Positions 5,911-14,736 of a stretch of 32,982 bases of DNA are shown one piece after another. Source of the DNA: an uncultured Anaeroplasmataceae bacterium. Lineage in GTDB: Bacteria; Bacillota_I; Bacilli_A; Acholeplasmatales; Anaeroplasmataceae. The notes beneath the pieces are model-generated. The model saw only the letters and a list, made by a program, of their open reading frames with translations. It made no database searches and was not told the DNA's origin. The position numbers and the translations under genes are program-made. Where the stretch lies: the NCBI GenBank assembly GCA_934229535.1, contig CAKQDS010000021.1, positions 1-32,982 on the forward strand, written 5' to 3'. Each line of letters opens with the position of its first letter. Position 1 is the stretch's first letter.

Positions 5911-7959
5911 ATGAATATTAATGCTTTAGAGAATCAAGTTGTGATAGGTTCAAAGGAATATACATATGATTATGTTATTGACGATCTTGCTAATTTAAGT
6001 GGTAAACAAATTTCTGATTTTTTTCTAAATAGAGAGATTAAAATGCCAAGGGCACTTAATATGCTAGCCTTAAGAAGTGTTTTAAATGATCAGGTTAAGA
6101 TTTCTAAGCAGCTTGTTTTAACTGATGAGATGCGTTATAGATTATTGTCATATAATTCATTTTCTGAATATCAACTACAAAATTTTATGGCAACAATTGT
6201 AAATGATACGCTTTTTAGTCAATATGTTAAGAACTTATGGAAGCTAATTTTAGCTAATACAGCTGAGCTTAAGCTTGTTGAAAGTGAGCTTAGCTATCTA
6301 CTAACCTTAAAGAAGGAACAATTGAATAATGATTTTAATTCTTATGAGGTTTTAATTAATCCAGCATTTGTTGATTTCGATGAGGAATTTGATGGTTTAG
6401 GCTATGATACATTCCAATCAACATTAGTTAAAAGCTCAACTATTACAGAGCTTAGAGAAATAGGTGCAAAATATAATTTAAATATTCCTCGTCGTCTAAA
6501 GCGTGAAGAATTAGAAAAATTAATTTGTGAGCGTTTAGAGGAAGAAAATAAGCTTGATGAGGAAACTAAAGCTAAGCTTGATGCAATGCCTGTTTTAATG
6601 CTTCAAAGATTTGCTAAAATAAATGGTATTAAGCTATCTGTAGAGCTTAAAAAGGATGAGCTTGTTGATTTTATTATAAGAGCAGCAAAGAAGGCTAATA
6701 TGCCTAAATGTAAGATAATTAGCTTAAATCAAATTCCTGAAAATGAATTTGATTTTAAGGAAGAATATGTTAAGGATGTGGTTGTTCAACCAGAAGAGCC
6801 TACCAAAAAGGAAAGTGTTGAGCCAGAGCCTGTTCTTGCAAGAGTTGAGACTGCTGTTGAAGAAAAGACTGAAGAGGTTGTTGAACAAGCAGTACAAGAG
6901 GAGCCTGTTAAGGAAAGTCTTAATATTAATGAGGATGATTTAAAAGCTTTAATCGAAAAGGTCGTTTTAGAAACTTTAGCTTCTAAAAATTTAGCTGATA
7001 CTAATACTGTAAAAGAAATTGTTGAGGAAAAGGTCAATAACGCTAAGCTTAGCAATGTATCTGATGAAGAAATAGAAAAGCTTGTTAATCAAAAGGCGAT
7101 TGACACCAATAATTTTGCAACTAAGGATGATTTGAGTCATGAGCAAGAAAAGGTTTTAGAGTTAGTAGATGAAAGAATTTCTAAAATTTCTCCAACTCAA
7201 ACATTGTCTAAAGAGGAATTATCCCAAATTGTTGATGAAAAGATAAAAGAAAATAGCTTCGACGCTTTAAATAAATCAAAGGAAGAAATCAAAGCTTATG
7301 TTTTAGCTAATGTTCCTCGTAATGAGGTTGTAAGTCATGAAGCAATTGATACTGATACAATTGTTCAGGCTATAAGAGCAACTATTCACGAGATGATGCC
7401 TGCAACTACTGCTAAATATGAGGTAGCTCATAAGGATGTTACAATTAACGATGAAACATTAGAAAATAAGAATTATGATGAAGAAGTAGCAAATGAATGC
7501 TTCCAAAATGATAAGCCTAAGTTTGAAGATAAAAAGGTGACTGATGAGGTTGTTTTATCTAAGCAAATGCAAAAGCGTAAGGCTCATTTAGAGCGTAAGA
7601 ATGCTAAGAAGAATCAAAAGAAGTCTGTTAAGAATATTAAAAAGGATGTTAAACGTATCAGCAAGAAGGGTCTTGCTAATAATGAGGATGGTCAAACAAT
7701 TGAAAATTATTTATATTTGATGCAAGCTCGTGAAATTGAAAAACAAAGACGTGCTAGTAAGAGACATCGTATAATAGGTACTATTTTCCTTATTTTATTG
7801 TTAGCATTTATTTTCTTATATGTAACATTTGTTATGTATGCTAAGAATGATGCAGCACCATTCTTTAGTAATATTGTAAGCTTCTTTGATAGTAAGCTTA
7901 AGGGCTTTAGTGATTTTATGAAGAAGATTGCTGAGCCTGTTGCTAAGATGATTAAGTAG
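5911..7959 (+). CDS. Membrane-anchored protein with two SAP/Rho-N-like motifs
   Basis: This 682-residue protein is of unknown function. Residues 1-170 are mostly helical and not recognised. Residues about 177-212 (around TELREIGAKYNLNIPRRLKR) and 227-262 (around LQRFAKINGIKLSVELKK) have the helix-extended-helix spacing of SAP or Rho-N nucleic-acid-binding motifs. Residues about 290-530 are Glu/Lys/Val-rich, probably coiled coil. Residues about 555-620 are very basic, with many KK and KR pairs. One membrane segment near 621-645 and a short amphipathic tail follow. The positive-inside rule puts the large N-terminal part in the cytoplasm. The layout suggests a tether between nucleic acid and membrane; that is inference. 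I chose ATG 5911 over TTG 5908 from GGAGG 7 bases upstream. The mutS gene follows after 12 bases. Confidence 0.7.
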   Translation: MNINALENQVVIGSKEYTYDYVIDDLANLSGKQISDFFLNREIKMPRALNMLALRSVLNDQVKISKQLVLTDEMRYRLLSYNSFSEYQLQNFMATIVNDTLFSQYVKNLWKLILANTAELKLVESELSYLLTLKKEQLNNDFNSYEVLINPAFVDFDEEFDGLGYDTFQSTLVKSSTITELREIGAKYNLNIPRRLKREELEKLICERLEEENKLDEETKAKLDAMPVLMLQRFAKINGIKLSVELKKDELVDFIIRAAKKANMPKCKIISLNQIPENEFDFKEEYVKDVVVQPEEPTKKESVEPEPVLARVETAVEEKTEEVVEQAVQEEPVKESLNINEDDLKALIEKVVLETLASKNLADTNTVKEIVEEKVNNAKLSNVSDEEIEKLVNQKAIDTNNFATKDDLSHEQEKVLELVDERISKISPTQTLSKEELSQIVDEKIKENSFDALNKSKEEIKAYVLANVPRNEVVSHEAIDTDTIVQAIRATIHEMMPATTAKYEVAHKDVTINDETLENKNYDEEVANECFQNDKPKFEDKKVTDEVVLSKQMQKRKAHLERKNAKKNQKKSVKNIKKDVKRISKKGLANNEDGQTIENYLYLMQAREIEKQRRASKRHRIIGTIFLILLLAFIFLYVTFVMYAKNDAAPFFSNIVSFFDSKLKGFSDFMKKIAEPVAKMIK

Positions 7960-7971
7960 TAAGGTGAAAGA

Positions 7972-10536
7972 ATGAATTTTTTAGATATTGATAAAAGTAA
8001 ATTTACACCAATGATGCAGCAATATCTAGATTTAAAGAAAGACTATCAGGATGCGATAGTCTTTTTTCGAATTGGTGATTTTTACGAAATGTTTTTTGAC
8101 GATGCTGCTATTGCTTCTAAGGAATTAGAAATAGCTTTAACTGGTAAGGATGCTGGTGTTAGTGAAAGAGTTCCAATGTGTGGAATACCTTTTCATGCCT
8201 ATGCTCCTTATGCTAAAAAGCTTGTTGACAATGGTCATAAGGTGGCAATTGCTGAGCAAATTGAAGATCCAGCTTTGGCTAAGGGCATTGTTAAAAGAGG
8301 AGTAATTAAAATTATTACTCCTGGCACTGTTGTTGAGCTTGGGCTTAATGATAAAGAAAATAATTATATTGTAAGTATTGGCTATGTTAATAAAAAATAT
8401 GTCTTATGCTATGCCGATGTTTCTACAGGTGAAAGCTTTTTAACATTGTTTAATAGCTTTGATTTATTATTAAATGAAATTTTATCTCTTCATGCCAAGG
8501 AGGTTATAACCCTACCTAGCTTTAATAAAAACAATTTGGATTTATTGAGAAATAATTATCAAATAGTTATTTCTTTTGAGGAAAATAAAGAAATTCCTAA
8601 ATATTTAAATTATGTATGTGCAGAAATTGCTAAGGAATATCATTATGTTATAGGGATATTACTTAATTATATAATTAATACGCAAAAACAAGAAATCAAG
8701 CATATGCAAAAGATGGAGTTTTATTCATCTAATGATTATTTAAGACTTGATGCCTTTACTAAAAGAAATTTAGAGCTTACAGAAACACTAAGAACAGGAA
8801 CAAAAAGTGGATCATTGTTATGGCTTCTTGATGAATGTGAGACAGCAATGGGATCAAGAATGCTTCATAGATATTTAGATAGACCCCTTGTTAATCAAGA
8901 AGAAATCGAACAAAGATTAGATTGTGTTCAGGCCTTCAACAATAATTATGTTGCAAGAGAAGAAATAAGAGAATGCTTAAAAACTGTTTATGATTTGGAA
9001 AGAATTCTTGGCAGAATTTCATGTGGCGGTGCCAATGCTAAGGATCTTGTTCAATTAAGAAGATCACTTTCTAATATGCCAAGAATTAAAGAGCTATTGG
9101 AGGATATTGATCAAATTGAAATTCAAAAGCTTGGAAAAAGTCTTAATCCCCATCAGGAATTATATAAGCTATTAGAGGACAGCCTTGTTGATAATCCACC
9201 ATTCACTATTAAAGAAGGTGGAATGATTAAGGAAGGATATAATGCTAAGCTTGATGAGATAAAGGACATTAGCAACAATAGTAAGAAATGGATTTCGGAT
9301 TTTGAGGAGCACGAAAGAGAACATACAGGAATTAAAACCTTAAAGGTTGGTTATAATCGTGTGTTTGGTTATTATATTGAGGTAAGTAAGGGTGCTGTTG
9401 CCAATTTACCTGATGATACAACCTATGAAAGAAAACAAACCTTGGCAAATGCTGAAAGATTTATAACTCCAGAATTAAAGAAGTATGAAGAGATTGTAAT
9501 TCATTCTAAGGAACAAATTGAAAATTTAGAATATGATATTTTTACTTCAATAAGAGATGATGTAAGTAAGTATATTTTTTCCCTACAGGCTTTAGCAAAT
9601 TTAATTGCTCACGTTGATGTAATGATAGCTTTTTCTATAGTAAGTATGAAATATCATTATGTTAGACCAACATTCTCAAATGATAGAAGTGTAAATATTA
9701 TTAATGGTAGACATCCTGTTCTTGAAAGCTTAGTTAAAGAAAATTATGTTTCTAATGATGTTGTTATTAATTCTTACAATATGATTTTAATAACTGGTCC
9801 TAATATGAGTGGTAAATCAACATATATGAAGATGTTTGCGGAAATTGCTATTTTAGCGCAAATTGGTTCATTTGTACCAGCAAGTGTAGCTAAGCTAATG
9901 ATATTTGATCAAATTTTTACAAGAATTGGTGCCTCTGATGATATTATAAGTGGTCAATCTACATTTATGGTTGAAATGATGGAGGCAAATTATGCTATTA
10001 GCAATGCAACAAAAAATAGTCTTATTTTATTTGATGAAATTGGTCGTGGTACGGCTACCTTCGATGGTATGGCACTTGCTCAGGCTATCTTAGAATATAT
10101 TCATGAAAGAATTGGGGCTGTCACCTTGTTTTCAACCCATTATCATGAGCTTGTTGCCCTAGAGGGTACCTTAAAGCGTTTAAAAAATGTACATGTTGAG
10201 GCTAAGGAAACTGATAATGGTGTGGCCTTCCTTCATAAGGTATTAGATGGTCCGACTGATAAAAGCTATGGTATAAATGTTGCCTCATTAGCTGGCCTTC
10301 CTAAATCATTAATCGAAAGAAGTAAGCAAATTTTAAATGTGTTAGAGGCTGATAATAAGGCTCAAAGTGGAGCACATATGGACTTGTTTAATTTTGAAGC
10401 CTATGAGGAACAGCCAGAGGTTAAAAATGAGAATAAGCTAAATGAAATAAAAGAGCAGCTACAAGCTGTTGATGTTAATATGCTTACACCTTTAGAGGCT
10501 CTTAATTTTATTAATGATTTAAAATCAAAGCTATAG
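7972..10536 (+). CDS. mutS: DNA mismatch repair protein MutS
   Basis: This 854-residue protein is the normal length for MutS. The N-terminal mismatch-binding domain contains the RIGDFYEMF motif, whose Phe and Glu contact the mispair. The C-terminal ABC-type ATPase has Walker A GPNMSGKST (609-617), then SGQSTFMVEM and Walker B LILFDEIGRGT with D688-E689. The final helix-turn-helix region around LTPLEALNFINDL is also present, so the protein looks complete. MutS dimers find mismatches and insertion loops and recruit MutL. GGTGA lies 6 bases before the start, and mutL follows 9 bases after the stop, so the two are co-transcribed. Confidence 0.97.
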   Translation: MNFLDIDKSKFTPMMQQYLDLKKDYQDAIVFFRIGDFYEMFFDDAAIASKELEIALTGKDAGVSERVPMCGIPFHAYAPYAKKLVDNGHKVAIAEQIEDPALAKGIVKRGVIKIITPGTVVELGLNDKENNYIVSIGYVNKKYVLCYADVSTGESFLTLFNSFDLLLNEILSLHAKEVITLPSFNKNNLDLLRNNYQIVISFEENKEIPKYLNYVCAEIAKEYHYVIGILLNYIINTQKQEIKHMQKMEFYSSNDYLRLDAFTKRNLELTETLRTGTKSGSLLWLLDECETAMGSRMLHRYLDRPLVNQEEIEQRLDCVQAFNNNYVAREEIRECLKTVYDLERILGRISCGGANAKDLVQLRRSLSNMPRIKELLEDIDQIEIQKLGKSLNPHQELYKLLEDSLVDNPPFTIKEGGMIKEGYNAKLDEIKDISNNSKKWISDFEEHEREHTGIKTLKVGYNRVFGYYIEVSKGAVANLPDDTTYERKQTLANAERFITPELKKYEEIVIHSKEQIENLEYDIFTSIRDDVSKYIFSLQALANLIAHVDVMIAFSIVSMKYHYVRPTFSNDRSVNIINGRHPVLESLVKENYVSNDVVINSYNMILITGPNMSGKSTYMKMFAEIAILAQIGSFVPASVAKLMIFDQIFTRIGASDDIISGQSTFMVEMMEANYAISNATKNSLILFDEIGRGTATFDGMALAQAILEYIHERIGAVTLFSTHYHELVALEGTLKRLKNVHVEAKETDNGVAFLHKVLDGPTDKSYGINVASLAGLPKSLIERSKQILNVLEADNKAQSGAHMDLFNFEAYEEQPEVKNENKLNEIKEQLQAVDVNMLTPLEALNFINDLKSKL

Positions 10537-10545
10537 GAGGTATAT

Positions 10546-12333
10546 ATGCCTAAAATTATTAAAATGGATGCTAAGCTTGCCAATTTAATAGCTGCTGGAG
10601 AGGTTGTTGAAAAGCCTGCTAGTGTTGTAAAGGAATTAGTTGAAAACGCTATTGATGCTCACGCTAAAAAAATTAGTGTCTATGTCTATGAAAGTGGAAT
10701 TAGCAAGATAAAGGTTATTGATGATGGTGATGGTATGGCACCTGAGGATGCTAAGCTTGCCTTCTTAAGACATGCTACATCTAAAATTAAAAATGAATAT
10801 GATCTAGCAAGAATTCATACTCTAGGCTTTAGAGGTGAGGCAGTACCATCAATTGCTGCGGTTTCCTTGATGCAAATTTTAACAAATGATGGAAGCGGTG
10901 GCTATCAGGTTACCTATAAGGGTGGAAGCATCCAAAATGAGGGTATTTCACCTTGTCAAAAGGGAACAACGGTAACAGTAGAAAATTTATTTTATAATAC
11001 GCCAGCAAGACTAAAATATATTAAAAGCTTAACTAAGGAATTATCAAGTATTGTTTTCATTATGAATAAATTTGCTATTACTAATCCTTCAATTAGCTTT
11101 TCCTTATATAGTAACGATAAGAATTTAATAAGAACATCAGGTAATGGCTCATATGAAGAATTATTTGGTGAAATTTATGGCCTTAATGTTGCTAAGAATC
11201 TAATAAAAAAGGAATTTATGGCAGATGGTACGAAGATTTTAATTGTTTTTGCTAAACCAGAAATTTATCGTTCAACAAAGCTTGATATTACTCTTTGTGC
11301 AAATGGTAGATATGTAAGAAGCAATGCAATAGCTCAAGCCTTAATTGATGCCTATTACACACAGCTTCCAATTGGTAAATTTCCAGTTGCAGCAATTTAT
11401 TTAGATATTGATCCTATTTTGGTTGATGTAAATGTTCATCCAACTAAAATTGAAATTAAAATATCTAATGAAGAAAACATTTGCTTAAAGCTACAAAGTG
11501 AGGTTAAGCTCGCCTTAGAGGGAACCGTTCAAATTCCTAAAAGAGAGGTTGTACCTGAAAAAAAATATATTAAAAATACAATTTTTGATACACCTATTGA
11601 ATCAGTAAAACTTAATGAAAATATAAAAGAATATGGTCAAACACCAGAAGAAGTAAATATTTCTCCAAATAATAAAATAGAAAATACAATTGTTGAGTCT
11701 AAGAAGGAAGAAATAAATGAGCCAGAAGAGGTTAAGGAAGTAGTTTCAAATAAGCTTCCTTATATGGAATATATTGGTCAGGCTTTAGGCTGCTATTTAA
11801 TATTTCAAAATGAAAATGGTCTATATTTAATGGATCAGCATGCAGCTGCAGAAAGAATTAAATATGAGTATTATTCTAAGCTTTTAAATAATCCTAATCA
11901 GCCCAAGAGTAAACTTCTTTTTCCAATTGATTTAGATTTAACGCTAGATGAATCATTAATTGCTAGAGACCATCTAAATGATTTTAATGAGCTAGGAATT
12001 TTAATGAGCTATGAAAATGATGTAATTTATGTAAATGAGCTTCCAATGTGGCTTTCGGCACCTGATGCTCCTACAATTATTAGAGATATTATTTCCTTAT
12101 TTAATAATAATCGTCAATTTGACATTTTATATTTTAGGGATAGAATTGCTAAGCAAATAAGCTGTAAATCAGCAATAAGAGCTAATAAAAGAATATCCTA
12201 TGATGAGGTTAATGCTTTGTTAAAGGAATTAAATAAGTGCGAAAATCCATATCATTGTCCTCATGGCAGACCAACAATTATTAATCTAACAAATGAGGAA
12301 TTAGAAAAAATGTTTGAAAGGATTGTTTCATGA
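10546..12333 (+). CDS. mutL: DNA mismatch repair protein MutL (endonuclease type)
   Basis: This 595-residue protein has the GHKL ATPase motifs in order: ENAIDAHA, DDGDGMAPEDA, TLGFRGEAVPSI and KGTTVTVENLFYNTPARLKY. A variable acidic linker covers about residues 330-400. The C-terminal domain carries the metal-dependent nicking motif DQHAAAERIKYE (430-441) together with SCKSAIRANK and CPHGRPT. This is the endonuclease-proficient MutL found in bacteria lacking MutH, rather than the E. coli type. An AGGAGG site precedes the start. Its stop overlaps the miaA start codon (ATGA). Confidence 0.97.
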   Translation: MPKIIKMDAKLANLIAAGEVVEKPASVVKELVENAIDAHAKKISVYVYESGISKIKVIDDGDGMAPEDAKLAFLRHATSKIKNEYDLARIHTLGFRGEAVPSIAAVSLMQILTNDGSGGYQVTYKGGSIQNEGISPCQKGTTVTVENLFYNTPARLKYIKSLTKELSSIVFIMNKFAITNPSISFSLYSNDKNLIRTSGNGSYEELFGEIYGLNVAKNLIKKEFMADGTKILIVFAKPEIYRSTKLDITLCANGRYVRSNAIAQALIDAYYTQLPIGKFPVAAIYLDIDPILVDVNVHPTKIEIKISNEENICLKLQSEVKLALEGTVQIPKREVVPEKKYIKNTIFDTPIESVKLNENIKEYGQTPEEVNISPNNKIENTIVESKKEEINEPEEVKEVVSNKLPYMEYIGQALGCYLIFQNENGLYLMDQHAAAERIKYEYYSKLLNNPNQPKSKLLFPIDLDLTLDESLIARDHLNDFNELGILMSYENDVIYVNELPMWLSAPDAPTIIRDIISLFNNNRQFDILYFRDRIAKQISCKSAIRANKRISYDEVNALLKELNKCENPYHCPHGRPTIINLTNEELEKMFERIVS

Positions 12334-13223
12334 ATAAGGTAATTGCAATTGTTGGTCCAACTGCTATTGGTAAAACTAAAATAAGCATTGAAATTGCTAA
12401 AAAATATAATTTAGATATTATAAGCGGTGATAGTGTTAGTGTTTATAAGGGATTAGATATTGGGAGTGCGAAGCCAACTAAGGAGGAAATGGGTTTGGTT
12501 AAGCATCATTTAATTGATGTTTGTGAACCAACTAGTCAATATTCAGTTTTTGATTTTCAAAGAGAAACAAGAAAAATTATTGATAAAAATCCTGTATCAT
12601 TAATTTGTGGTGGAACTGGTCTTTATATTCAAAGTGTCTTATTCGATTATGAATTTGATGCCGGTTCAAGAAACGAAGAATTTGAACAACAGTTTGATGA
12701 TTACACTAATGAGGATTTATATAGCTATCTCTTAGAGCTTGATCCCAATATTAATCAAGAAAAGCTTCATAAAAATAATCGTAAGCGTGTTTTAAGAGCA
12801 ATTGAAATAATTAAAGAAACGGGAAAGCCATTAGCTATGCATCAAAATAAGGATAAGGCTTTATATGATTATTTTATAGTTTATTTAAATGTTAGTAATC
12901 GAGACATTTTATATAAAAGAATTAATGAACGTGTTGATTTAATGATGGAACAAGGTTTACTTAAAGAGGTAAAAGATTTATATGATAAAAATATTTTACC
13001 TCATGCAATTGGCTATAAGGAGTTTGTCCCATATTTTAAAGGTGAAATTAGTCTTGATGAGGCTATAGAGGAAATTAAAAAGAACTCTAGACATTTAGCT
13101 AAAAGACAAATTACATGGTTTAAAAATCAAATGAGTACAAATTTCTATGAGGTTGATTTAAATAATATTTCTATTACTATTAATAAGATTTGTGATGATT
13201 TGAATGTATTTTTGAATAGGTGA
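12330..13223 (+). CDS. miaA: tRNA dimethylallyltransferase MiaA
   Basis: This 297-residue enzyme transfers a dimethylallyl group to N6 of A37 in tRNAs reading UNN codons. It shows the P-loop GPTAIGKT near the N-terminus, SGDSVSVYKGLDIGSAKP, a conserved HHLID segment, GGTGLYIQ and the basic NNRKRVLRAIEI helix, then the C-terminal AIGYKEF and RQITWFKNQ. Length and motif order are normal. The start overlaps the mutL stop by four bases. The mutSL-miaA order is widespread in Firmicutes. Confidence 0.96.
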   Translation: MNKVIAIVGPTAIGKTKISIEIAKKYNLDIISGDSVSVYKGLDIGSAKPTKEEMGLVKHHLIDVCEPTSQYSVFDFQRETRKIIDKNPVSLICGGTGLYIQSVLFDYEFDAGSRNEEFEQQFDDYTNEDLYSYLLELDPNINQEKLHKNNRKRVLRAIEIIKETGKPLAMHQNKDKALYDYFIVYLNVSNRDILYKRINERVDLMMEQGLLKEVKDLYDKNILPHAIGYKEFVPYFKGEISLDEAIEEIKKNSRHLAKRQITWFKNQMSTNFYEVDLNNISITINKICDDLNVFLNR

Positions 13224-13227
13224 AAAA

Positions 13228-13725
13228 ATGAACATATATTTAATTGGTATGCCAGGAAGTGGCAAGACAACTATTGGCAAGAAGCTAGCAGAAAGAATGA
13301 ATTATCGTTATATTGATTTAGATGAATACATTGAACAAAAAGCCTGTTTGTTCGTTAGTGAAATTTTTCAAATGTATGGCGAAAAGTATTTCAGAGATTT
13401 AGAGACTAATATGCTTAAGGAATTAAGTGAATTAGATAATATAGTTGTTGCCTGTGGTGGCGGAATAGTTGTTAATAAAAAAAATAAAGCCCTTATGAAG
13501 GGACTAGTATTATTTTTGACAGCTCCACTTGCTGAGCTTGAAAGAAGAACAAAGGGAACTGAGGATATTAGACCCTTGTTAAATGAAAAAACAATCTATG
13601 ATTTATATGAAGAGAGAAAGGATAAATATGCATTCTTTTCAGATATTGATATAGATACTACAAAAATGGATATTACTAGTATTATTGAGGTGATAAATAA
13701 TTATGAAAAGGATATTAATAATTAA
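13228..13725 (+). CDS. aroK: Shikimate kinase AroK
   Basis: This 165-residue P-loop kinase phosphorylates shikimate to shikimate-3-phosphate. Visible motifs are MPGSGKTTIGKKLA (Walker A), DLDEYIE (shikimate and Mg contacts), GEKYFRDLE with the substrate Arg, ACGGGIVV, and a lid arginine in EDIRPLL. Length is typical. GGTGA sits 5 bases ahead of the ATG, and the gene is 4 bases after miaA. Its end overlaps aroQ by 23 bases, so the two shikimate steps are coupled. The other enzymes of the pathway are not in this window. Confidence 0.93.
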   Translation: MNIYLIGMPGSGKTTIGKKLAERMNYRYIDLDEYIEQKACLFVSEIFQMYGEKYFRDLETNMLKELSELDNIVVACGGGIVVNKKNKALMKGLVLFLTAPLAELERRTKGTEDIRPLLNEKTIYDLYEERKDKYAFFSDIDIDTTKMDITSIIEVINNYEKDINN

Positions 13726-14125
13726 TGGTCCTAATTTAAATATGCTTGGAAGAAGAGATAAAAAGCATTATGGAAATTTGACATTAAAGGAAATAAATTC
13801 ATTAATAAAAAATGGTAATAAGGATTTAAAATTCAAGTTTGTTCAAAGTAATTATGAAGGCAAAATTGTTACGGTTATTCAAAAATCCTTAAATAAATTT
13901 GATGCAATTGTTATCAATCCTGGTGCTTTCACTCATACTTCAGTAGCAATTCATGATGCTCTTGAAATGTTTAAGGGACCGATTATTGAGGTTCATTTAT
14001 CAGATGTTGATAATCGTGAGGATTATCGAAGGATTAATTATATTCGACCTCTTTCGACAAAAGTTTTCTCAGCAAAATTTGAAAATAGTTATTTAGAGGC
14101 TATAAACTATTTGAAAAATGTATAA
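13703..14125 (+). CDS. aroQ: Type II 3-dehydroquinate dehydratase AroQ
   Basis: This 140-residue protein has the type II dehydroquinase signature NGPNLNMLGRRDKKHYG with catalytic Tyr23, then QSNYEGKIV, VINPGAFTHTSVAIHDAL, and EVHLSDVDNRED containing the catalytic His. It is slightly shorter than the usual 145-150 residues, and the canonical GxGxxSY region near the C-terminus is replaced by RPLSTKVFSAKF, which is somewhat divergent. It converts 3-dehydroquinate to 3-dehydroshikimate. Translation probably depends on GAGG at 13687-13690 within aroK. aroQ next to efp is a common Firmicute arrangement. Confidence 0.93.
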   Translation: MKRILIINGPNLNMLGRRDKKHYGNLTLKEINSLIKNGNKDLKFKFVQSNYEGKIVTVIQKSLNKFDAIVINPGAFTHTSVAIHDALEMFKGPIIEVHLSDVDNREDYRRINYIRPLSTKVFSAKFENSYLEAINYLKNV

Positions 14126-14138
14126 AGTATGATATAAT
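14111..14138 (+). promoter_or_regulatory. Promoter of efp
   Basis: TTGAAA (14111-14116), a 16-base spacer and a perfect TATAAT (14133-14138) overlap the end of aroQ. The efp ribosome site GGAGG (14151-14155) follows at a normal distance. Confidence 0.65.
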
Positions 14139-14160
14139 GTAAAGTAATACGGAGGAATTT

Positions 14161-14718
14161 ATGGTTTCTAGTAATGATTTTAAAAATGGAATGGCAATTA
14201 AATATAATGGCAATATTTACGAAATAATTGAGTTTATGCATGTAAAGCCAGGTAAGGGTGCGGCTTTTGTAAGAACAAAGCTTCGTAATATAAGAACAAA
14301 GGCAGTAATTGATTATACCTTTAATGCAGCTGAAAAGGTTGAACGTGCCAATATTGATAAGATTAAAATGTCATATTTATACGATTCAGGTAGCAGTCTC
14401 GTATTTATGAATAATGAAACTTATGAACAAATTGAAATTCCTAAAGAAAATTTAAAAAATGAGCTTAATTATTTAATTGAAGGTCTTTTAGTTGATGTTA
14501 TGCTCTATGAATCAGAAATATTAGGTGTTATTTTGCCTGATAAGGTAACACTTAAAATTACTAGATGTGATCCTGCAGTTCGTGGTGATACTAAAACCGC
14601 TGCTTTAAAGGATGCCTACGTAGAAACAGGCTTATTAGTAAAAGTACCAATGTTTATTGAAGAAGGCGAAGATATTATAATATCAACGATAGACGGAAAA
14701 TATTCGTCACGTGCCTAA
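14161..14718 (+). CDS. efp: Translation elongation factor P
   Basis: This 185-residue three-domain protein relieves ribosome stalling at polyproline stretches. It begins with the KOW-like domain (MVSSNDFKNGMAIKYNG) carrying the loop KPGKG with Lys32 at its tip, the position that is 5-aminopentanolylated in B. subtilis EF-P. The C-terminal signature TRCDPAVRGDTKTAALKDA is present, followed by VPMFIEEGEDIIISTIDGKY. No modification enzyme is in the window. A GGAGG site lies 5 bases upstream and the gene has its own promoter. Confidence 0.97.
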   Translation: MVSSNDFKNGMAIKYNGNIYEIIEFMHVKPGKGAAFVRTKLRNIRTKAVIDYTFNAAEKVERANIDKIKMSYLYDSGSSLVFMNNETYEQIEIPKENLKNELNYLIEGLLVDVMLYESEILGVILPDKVTLKITRCDPAVRGDTKTAALKDAYVETGLLVKVPMFIEEGEDIIISTIDGKYSSRA

Positions 14719-14736
14719 TTAGGAGGAAAGTTTAAA

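Noticed and set aside
6786..7055. Minus-strand open frame opposite the SAP-like protein gene
   Set aside because: It is a Ser/Thr-rich shadow of the Glu/Lys-rich coding region with no ribosome site or recognisable domain.
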